From NCBI RefSeq assembly GCF_000308835.1, contig NZ_BAGN01000204.1:20459-84458 (forward strand): 64,000 nucleotides of DNA, given 5' to 3'. A program made the translations under genes and the position numbers. This document shows positions 58,871 to 64,000 of this stretch, in pieces. How positions within the stretch are numbered: position 1 is the stretch's first letter; the number at the start of each line of letters is the position of its first letter. Under the pieces are notes generated by a model. That model searched no databases and had not been told where the DNA came from. It was given only the letters and a program-made list of their open reading frames with translations. This DNA is from Nocardia vinacea NBRC 16497. GTDB taxonomy: Bacteria; Actinomycetota; Actinomycetes; Mycobacteriales; Mycobacteriaceae.

Positions 58871-60349
58871 ATGAACACCGCGGCGCCGATTGCCAGGGTC
58901 GACAGAATCATCGAGACCGCCCACCGCGTTTACTTCGGTAACCGTGCCGCTACCGATCGCCTCGAAGAGGGCGCGCGACGGCTGCACGAACCGCTGCGCA
59001 TCGCATTGGCCGGTGCCGTCAAAGCAGGAAAGTCGACACTGCTCAACGCACTGGTCGGCCAAGATATCGCCCCCACCGACGCCACCGAATGCACCCGCGT
59101 CGTGACCTGGTACCGGCACGGTGCCACGCCGACGGTCATCGCCCGCCTCGCGAGCGGCCGGGCCGAGTATGTGCCGATCCAGCGGGTCGAGGGTGGTCTG
59201 ACGTTCGACCTCGGCAAGCTTATGGCCGCGCAGGTCGATCGAATAGACGTCGACTGGCCGGTGCCCCGCCTCGCGCGTACCACGATCATCGACACCCCCG
59301 GAACCACGTCATTGTCGAGGGATGTGTCCGCGCGCACACTGCGGTTGCTGACTCCGGACACCGGCTCCGCCGGAGCCGATGCGGTGGTCTATCTGTTTCG
59401 TTCGCTCGACGATTCCGACCTCGCACTGATTCGTCAGATCGGCGAGCACGTCGGCGGCAACGCCGGTCCGCTCGGAATCGTCGGCGTCCTCTCGCGGGCA
59501 GACGAACTCGGTGCGGGCCGTCCGGACGCAATGCACTCCGCCCGCGTGGCCGCCAAAGACTTCACGCGCGAATTGGAAACGACGGGCCTGTGTCAGGCGG
59601 CCGTACCGGTTGCGGGTTTGCTCGCCTTTACCGCGAAAACGCTTCGACAGAGCGAGTTCGTGGCCCTTCGCCAGCTTGCCACGGTCGCACCGGCCGACCT
59701 GGAATTGGCCATGCTCTCGGCCGACCGATTCCAGCGAGCCGACTTTCTGCCGATTGATTCCGCGGCGCGACAGCACCTCGTCAGACGTCTGGGGCTGTTC
59801 GGAATCGGCTTGGCACTGACGCGATTACGGTCCGGAACCAGCGATTCGGCGGCTCTGGTCGACGAGTTGATCGCACGCAGCGGCATCGGCGAACTCGAGC
59901 GCGTCATCGACATTCAGTTCGGCCAGCGGGCGGACGAATTGAAGGCACATACCGCGCTGCTGATGCTGCGGCAGATATTCGCCGCCGACCCGGCCCCGCA
60001 GGCCGTACCGCTCGGCCGGGAAGTCGCGACACTGCTCGCGAATGTGCACGGTTTCGAAGAACTCCGGCTCCTCAGTCGGCTCCGCTCGACCGAGACGGTG
60101 TTGTCCGAACACGAACTCACCGATCTGCAACGGGTGATCGGCGGTCACGGGACGGGGCCGGCCGAACGCTTGGGAATCGAACCGTTCGCGGTCGCGGGTG
60201 TGGGCCAGGACGTCGCATTGGCGGAAATCAGACGATGGCGATCCCGGGCCGACCACCCGCTCGCAGATCAGTTCACCGCCAATGCCTGCATTGTGGCGGC
60301 CCGCAGCGCCGAAGGCGTGCTGAGCGAATTGCGGCGGGGTCTTCGATAG
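58871..60349 (+). CDS. iniC: IniC-like dynamin-family GTPase
   Basis: A 492-residue GTPase, very near the length of mycobacterial IniC. It has the P-loop AGAVKAGKSTLLNALVGQD and a following IAPTDATECTRVVTW, the DTPGT switch II motif, and SRADELGAG as the NKxD counterpart. The IAPTDATE segment and the ACLAAG-free helical remainder match IniC, one of the isoniazid-inducible iniBAC proteins that guard membrane integrity. It points towards the IniA-like operon rather than lying behind it as in M. tuberculosis. It is convergent with the Hsp70-like gene (6-base gap). Confidence 0.85.
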   Translation: MNTAAPIARVDRIIETAHRVYFGNRAATDRLEEGARRLHEPLRIALAGAVKAGKSTLLNALVGQDIAPTDATECTRVVTWYRHGATPTVIARLASGRAEYVPIQRVEGGLTFDLGKLMAAQVDRIDVDWPVPRLARTTIIDTPGTTSLSRDVSARTLRLLTPDTGSAGADAVVYLFRSLDDSDLALIRQIGEHVGGNAGPLGIVGVLSRADELGAGRPDAMHSARVAAKDFTRELETTGLCQAAVPVAGLLAFTAKTLRQSEFVALRQLATVAPADLELAMLSADRFQRADFLPIDSAARQHLVRRLGLFGIGLALTRLRSGTSDSAALVDELIARSGIGELERVIDIQFGQRADELKAHTALLMLRQIFAADPAPQAVPLGREVATLLANVHGFEELRLLSRLRSTETVLSEHELTDLQRVIGGHGTGPAERLGIEPFAVAGVGQDVALAEIRRWRSRADHPLADQFTANACIVAARSAEGVLSELRRGLR

Positions 60350-60355
60350 CACTGC

Positions 60356-61786
60356 TTATGAAACATGCCTGGTGGGGTACGGGAGTTGCGTGGTGGTTGT
60401 CGCGGCAGGTGAAGGCGTGTCGTTAACTTGTTCGGTTACCGCGGGCTGCTGTGGCTCGGTCTTCGGCGCGCTGTGCGCGACAATTCCGACAATCGCCGCT
60501 GCGAGCGTAGCAATCGCCGCCGCGGCGAGAAGTGCTTGTTTACGACGTCGACTGCCGACCTTTCTGCCACCTCCGGTCGATTCCGGCGCCACCGGATTCG
60601 CGGCTGCGACTGCCACCGGCGGTGTGCTCGCGACCGACTCGGCGGACCGAGGCGGTTCCGGAGCTTGCGGCGGGGTAGCGGGAGTCGGTGTCGGCATTGA
60701 TAGCGGCGGCACCGGCGCCGATGGGGCGGCACTTACCGAAGACCGCGCCAGCAGCGCAGCGCCATTCGCCGATGTGAGGCCGGGATCGGGTTCCGCTATC
60801 ACCGGTACGTGCAACTCCGCGGACAACACCTCGGCTACGAGCGGGGTTGCCGACGCTCCGCCGGCCAGCACTACCGCTCGCACGTCGCCGGCATCGATTT
60901 CGTTGGTGCGCAGGGCTTCTCGGACAAGTCCGGCGGACTCGACAACCTGCTCTCTGATCAGATCCTCGAGCTCCGAGCGGACAAGTCGCACATCGTGACG
61001 CACGGGTCCCAGCTCCACCTCGATCACCGCGGCAGTTTCGGTGGAAAGTGTCTCCTTGGCCAGCCGGCAGCGCAGCCGCAGTTCGTTCAGTGGCGCCAGC
61101 AAAGCGGGGGCCGCGAGATCGATGTCTCCGAGTTCGTCGGCGAGACCTCGGAGAACGTGCCGCAAGATGGCGTCATCGATGTGCTTGCCACCGAATTCCG
61201 CGCTGCGGACCGTTCTGCCGATCTGTTCGGTACCGCGGGCCACCGAGACGCTGAGGCCGTTGCCGCCGAGGTCGTACACCACGACGGCGCCGTCCGAAGG
61301 CAGCCCACGTGTCGACTCGACACGAGCGAGAATCGATCCGACCTCGTCCACGAGTGCCACACCGGCCATGTCCATCCGATCGAGCGCATCGCGAAGCGCC
61401 TGTACGCCCTGTGGCTGCCAGTAGCTGGGATATGTCGCCGCGATGGTGGGCGGCCCGGCGAACACACCGGCCGAATACCGCGTCAGGTACTGGACGGCGC
61501 TGGCGACGAGTTTCTCCGGCCGATGGGCGGAACCGTCGGCGGCGACGAGATCGATCGGGTCGCCGACGCGGTCCACGAATCCGGTGACTACCAGTCCCAT
61601 GTGCGCCGGACGGGGACCGCTGCCGATTGGAGACAGTGTTGGCGCCATGCCCTGGGTCATGATCAACGTCGCCTGGTGCTGGGTCGTCTGGAGACGTGGG
61701 GCGCGCCGCTCGGAACCTCCGGACGCCGCGTCAGCTGCGGTGACGAAATCGGCCGTGCCGATCTTGATGCCAAGACTGCCGGACAT
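60356..61786 (-). CDS. Hsp70-like membrane-anchored protein
   Basis: A 476-residue protein. Residues about 1-365 are an Hsp70/actin-fold nucleotidase: an N-terminal SLGIKIGTADFVTAADA phosphate-1 region, VVVYDLGGNGLSVSVARG (phosphate-2) and AVVLAGGASATPLVAEVL (adenosine motif). A Pro/Thr-rich linker leads to one membrane helix (LLAAAAIATLAAAIVGIVA) and a short outside tail. The start follows GAGAGGTG, about 41 codons inside a longer frame. The DnaK substrate-binding domain is absent. It follows the IniA-like gene on the same strand by 134 bases. A role in envelope stress with the Ini proteins is inferred from position. Confidence 0.82.
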   Translation of the reverse strand: MSGSLGIKIGTADFVTAADAASGGSERRAPRLQTTQHQATLIMTQGMAPTLSPIGSGPRPAHMGLVVTGFVDRVGDPIDLVAADGSAHRPEKLVASAVQYLTRYSAGVFAGPPTIAATYPSYWQPQGVQALRDALDRMDMAGVALVDEVGSILARVESTRGLPSDGAVVVYDLGGNGLSVSVARGTEQIGRTVRSAEFGGKHIDDAILRHVLRGLADELGDIDLAAPALLAPLNELRLRCRLAKETLSTETAAVIEVELGPVRHDVRLVRSELEDLIREQVVESAGLVREALRTNEIDAGDVRAVVLAGGASATPLVAEVLSAELHVPVIAEPDPGLTSANGAALLARSSVSAAPSAPVPPLSMPTPTPATPPQAPEPPRSAESVASTPPVAVAAANPVAPESTGGGRKVGSRRRKQALLAAAAIATLAAAIVGIVAHSAPKTEPQQPAVTEQVNDTPSPAATTTTQLPYPTRHVS

Positions 61787-61920
61787 GCACACCTCTCGGT
61801 TGATGGTCGCTGGGGATTTGCGCTTATAAATCTCCTGCACAGACGGACCGTCTGCCATATCCCCAAGTGGTGAACCGGACCCCGCATGGGGTGAGGTTCG
61901 TTCACCCAAGGTGGAATCGG

Positions 61921-63762
61921 CTACGTTCGCTGCGACTGCACGGCACGCAGCCGGGTAGCGCCTTCGCGAACTCTGGCCAGCGCGGTCAAATTCTGCTCGA
62001 CCTCGGCCGCACGCTTTTCCCGCGCCACGCGCTCCATGCCCGCTGCGTCCTGTGCTGCCTTCATCGAACTCTGCAGTGACGCCAAGGCTTGCTCGGCAGA
62101 TTCCTTGAAGTGATCGCGCAGCTCCCGCTGCACATTCCGGAGGCGGTCACGGGAGAGCTTGTGCACCTGGAAGGACACGTCGTCGACGTACTTTCGGAGC
62201 GTGAGCTGAGCGACGTTGCGGCGGCGGGCCAGTCGTCCGGCGCGGTCCTGCTGGTAGGCCTTCACGCCGATCACGACTCCGGCTCCGATCGTGATCGGGT
62301 TCATCATCGCCGCGCCGACCATGGTGGCGCCCATGCCGATCATCATCGCGCCGCTGTAGCCACTGCGAACCGCGGTCAGGCCCCTGTCCGCCAGCGAAGC
62401 CTTCATATCGCGCAGCTCACCGATCTGCAGCCGTGGGTCGATCAGGTCGCCTTCGCAGATGGCCTCGAGCACGGGAAGATCGACGCCGTTGCCGTCCGCC
62501 GCGAACGATGCCGCCACCCGCTCGGCCAGTGCCTGAGCGGACTGGTATGCCCAGACGAAATTGTCGCCGACCGCAGCGTTCACCTCTTCCTGCACCCACT
62601 CGGTCAGCACCGGCCATTTCTTGTCCGGGTCGCCGTCCGCGAGCTCGGACTCGATGTGTTTGTTGATGCTCCGCAGCCGTTCCCGAAGGTCGTGGTCGAT
62701 CTCGGAATTGAGGTCCGCGACACCGTCGTTCAATACCTGCTGCCACGACCGCGCCGACTTCACCTGCGCGTCCGACATGTCCTTGCGCGCCTTCAACTCC
62801 TCGGCCATTCGCTGCTGGAAGCCTGGGTCCCGCAACGCATTCAACTCCGCCTCGAACGGCACGGTCAGATGGTGTGCGACGGACTCGATATCCCGCGCTA
62901 TGCGGATGCGCCGTTTGGTTGCGATGTCGGCGAGACCCTCGGTGCGCAGGAACGCGAGCAGGTCGGGATAGCCGGATTCGGCATTGAGTTCCTTGTCGCG
63001 CAGGCGTACCGCATGGCCGCGCAGCGTCGACGAAACAGGAATGATTCGGCAGCCGACTCCGGCATCGGCGAGGTGGCGCCGGTCGGCGTCCGCGATTCGG
63101 CGCCATTCGGGGTAGGTGTCGACCTTGGTCAACGCGATGACGGCCGTGGGGCACAGACCGATCACCTGCTGTACGAACCGAAATTCGGGTTCGGTGAACT
63201 CCTGGCTGGCGTCGGTGACGATGATGACGGCGTCCGCCAGCGCCACCTCGTTCAATACTCGCGGGACATGCCGCTGGCCGATGCCGCCGACCCCCGGGGT
63301 GTCGATGAGGGCCAGACCTTTGGGCAGCGTCGCGGTATCGATGCCGACCTCCGCGCACACCACCTGACCGCCTCGCGCGTGCGCGGACTTCGCCAGATCG
63401 GACTGCAACTCACCGAATGGCAGTGCAGTCGCGACGGGAGTTTCGGCGTGCGGCATCTCGACCACGAGCTTCGCCACCGGTTCGTCCGCGTGCCGGACGA
63501 TGGTGACCACCGTGGTGGCTCGACGGTCACCGACTACGCAGACCTGCTCGTTCAGCAGGGCATTGATCAGCTGGCTCTTGCCCTGCTGGCGCAATCCGAC
63601 AACGGCGACCCGCATGGCAGCGTCGGCGGATCGGCGGCGCACGGATTGGAGGGTGCCGACCAGGTCTTCCCGGTCGGCCGACTGTGCGAGTCGGATCAAC
63701 CAATCGAACAGGGGCGGGACGGCAGCCGCCGATCCACCGGTCGGCAGTTGATCGGCTCGCAT
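61921..63762 (-). CDS. iniA: IniA-like dynamin-family GTPase
   Basis: A 613-residue bacterial dynamin-like protein, slightly shorter than mycobacterial IniA. It has the P-loop VVGLRQQGKSQLINALL, LIDTPGVGGIG (switch II) and ALTKVDTYPEW (G4). The helical neck and trunk contain a hydrophobic paddle (GAMMIGMGATMVGAAMMNPI then TIGAGVVIG) that fits the membrane-insertion element. The end is coiled-coil-like. IniA tubulates or fuses membranes. Its ATG is two bases after the upstream stop, so it is translated in an operon with the upstream gene. Confidence 0.88.
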   Translation of the reverse strand: MRADQLPTGGSAAAVPPLFDWLIRLAQSADREDLVGTLQSVRRRSADAAMRVAVVGLRQQGKSQLINALLNEQVCVVGDRRATTVVTIVRHADEPVAKLVVEMPHAETPVATALPFGELQSDLAKSAHARGGQVVCAEVGIDTATLPKGLALIDTPGVGGIGQRHVPRVLNEVALADAVIIVTDASQEFTEPEFRFVQQVIGLCPTAVIALTKVDTYPEWRRIADADRRHLADAGVGCRIIPVSSTLRGHAVRLRDKELNAESGYPDLLAFLRTEGLADIATKRRIRIARDIESVAHHLTVPFEAELNALRDPGFQQRMAEELKARKDMSDAQVKSARSWQQVLNDGVADLNSEIDHDLRERLRSINKHIESELADGDPDKKWPVLTEWVQEEVNAAVGDNFVWAYQSAQALAERVAASFAADGNGVDLPVLEAICEGDLIDPRLQIGELRDMKASLADRGLTAVRSGYSGAMMIGMGATMVGAAMMNPITIGAGVVIGVKAYQQDRAGRLARRRNVAQLTLRKYVDDVSFQVHKLSRDRLRNVQRELRDHFKESAEQALASLQSSMKAAQDAAGMERVAREKRAAEVEQNLTALARVREGATRLRAVQSQRT

Positions 63763-63764
63763 GC

Positions 63765-64000
63765 TCAGAACATGTCCATGGCGTCGGCGATGGTGTCACC
63801 GATATCGGCCAAGGGCCCTTCGGAAAACATGTCTTCCGTCCCAGCGCCCATGCCGAGGCCGTCGGAACCCGTGTTGTAGACATCAACGGGCGGCAGGCCG
63901 TCGTCCATGGACATCTCGTCGATCGGTTGCTGGTCCATGGGCGGCTGTTGGTCGGCGGGTGCCTGCTGATCGACAGGCTGTTGCTGATCGGCAGGTGCCT
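63765..64000 (-). CDS. Low-complexity acidic protein in the iniB position (5' end missing)
   Basis: Only the last 78 codons are in the window. The visible part begins with a repeated APADQQQPVDQQ pattern, then MSMDDGLPPVDVYNTGS and a strongly acidic end (DIGDTIADAMDMF) before TGA. It is immediately upstream of the IniA-like gene, the position held by iniB in mycobacteria, where IniB is also low-complexity. Naming it IniB would need the missing 5' end, where the IniB N-terminal domain should be. Confidence 0.65.
   Translation of the reverse strand, partial: APADQQQPVDQQAPADQQPPMDQQPIDEMSMDDGLPPVDVYNTGSDGLGMGAGTEDMFSEGPLADIGDTIADAMDMF

Noticed and set aside
62089..63879. Long plus-strand frame opposite the IniA-like gene
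   Set aside because: Antisense shadow caused by high GC at third positions; no ribosome site or domain.

Overview
The window is high-GC, codon-biased actinobacterial DNA. The gene content (a fatty acyl-AMP ligase end, TIGR00027-type methyltransferase, kinase/ATPase/LuxR chimera, iniA/iniC-type dynamin-like GTPases, a giant NRPS, a gvp cluster) points to a mycolic-acid actinomycete, most likely Nocardia or a close relative. The genus is an inference from gene content. No tRNA, rRNA, CRISPR array or complete insertion sequence was seen.

Layout. 1-4.5 kb: a lipid-type operon (acyl-AMP ligase end, hotdog thioesterase, cytochrome P450, alpha/beta hydrolase), a small orphan gene, and an SDR plus tautomerase pair. 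4.49-6.74 kb: a scrap of an NRPS condensation domain, a DinB-family gene, and a divergent secreted SRPBCC protein and TetR regulator sharing a palindrome. 6.76-23.4 kb (minus): one four-module NRPS gene of about 5,550 residues, read as A-T-E / C-halfC-A-T-E / C-halfC-A-T / C-A-T-TE, which should release a tetrapeptide with two D residues. Its module-3 condensation domain is interrupted by a short repeat: three direct 17-codon copies and one inverted copy, all in frame. 23.7-27.5 kb: an unknown small gene, an OafA-type acyltransferase and a methyltransferase. 27.6-33.5 kb: two divergent Ser/Thr kinases, one with a polytopic membrane tail and one fused to an ATPase and a LuxR domain.

33.5-39.4 kb: CYTH-CHAD protein, a broken TetR gene, a 41-codon peptide gene with a strong ribosome binding site, a DUF2637-like membrane protein, an MFS exporter with its MarR regulator, and a BASS transporter. 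39.5-45.7 kb (minus): an E3-E1alpha-E1beta-E2 2-oxoacid/acetoin dehydrogenase operon behind a PucR-type regulator. 45.8-46.3 kb: a divergent MarR/VOC pair in which both genes have lost their 5' ends. 46.5-51.8 kb: a compact gas-vesicle operon (Y-Z-A-F-G-O-J-L-S-K order) with mostly overlapping stops and starts. It is followed after 52 bases by a lipoprotein, a fused double permease and a TPR membrane protein (51.9-56.6 kb). 56.9-58.6 kb: an FHA-HTH regulator, a secreted chymotrypsin-fold protease and a tiny secreted protein. 58.9-64 kb: an iniC-like GTPase gene facing an iniB-position/iniA-like/Hsp70-like operon.

Most notable signal: the short repeat inside the NRPS gene. It is open in all six frames, a multiple of three long in its array, carries GCCGAC/GTCGGC ends, and occurs in both orientations inside one essential catalytic domain without breaking the frame. 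It resembles in behaviour, though not in sequence, the protein-coding palindromic elements described in Rickettsia.
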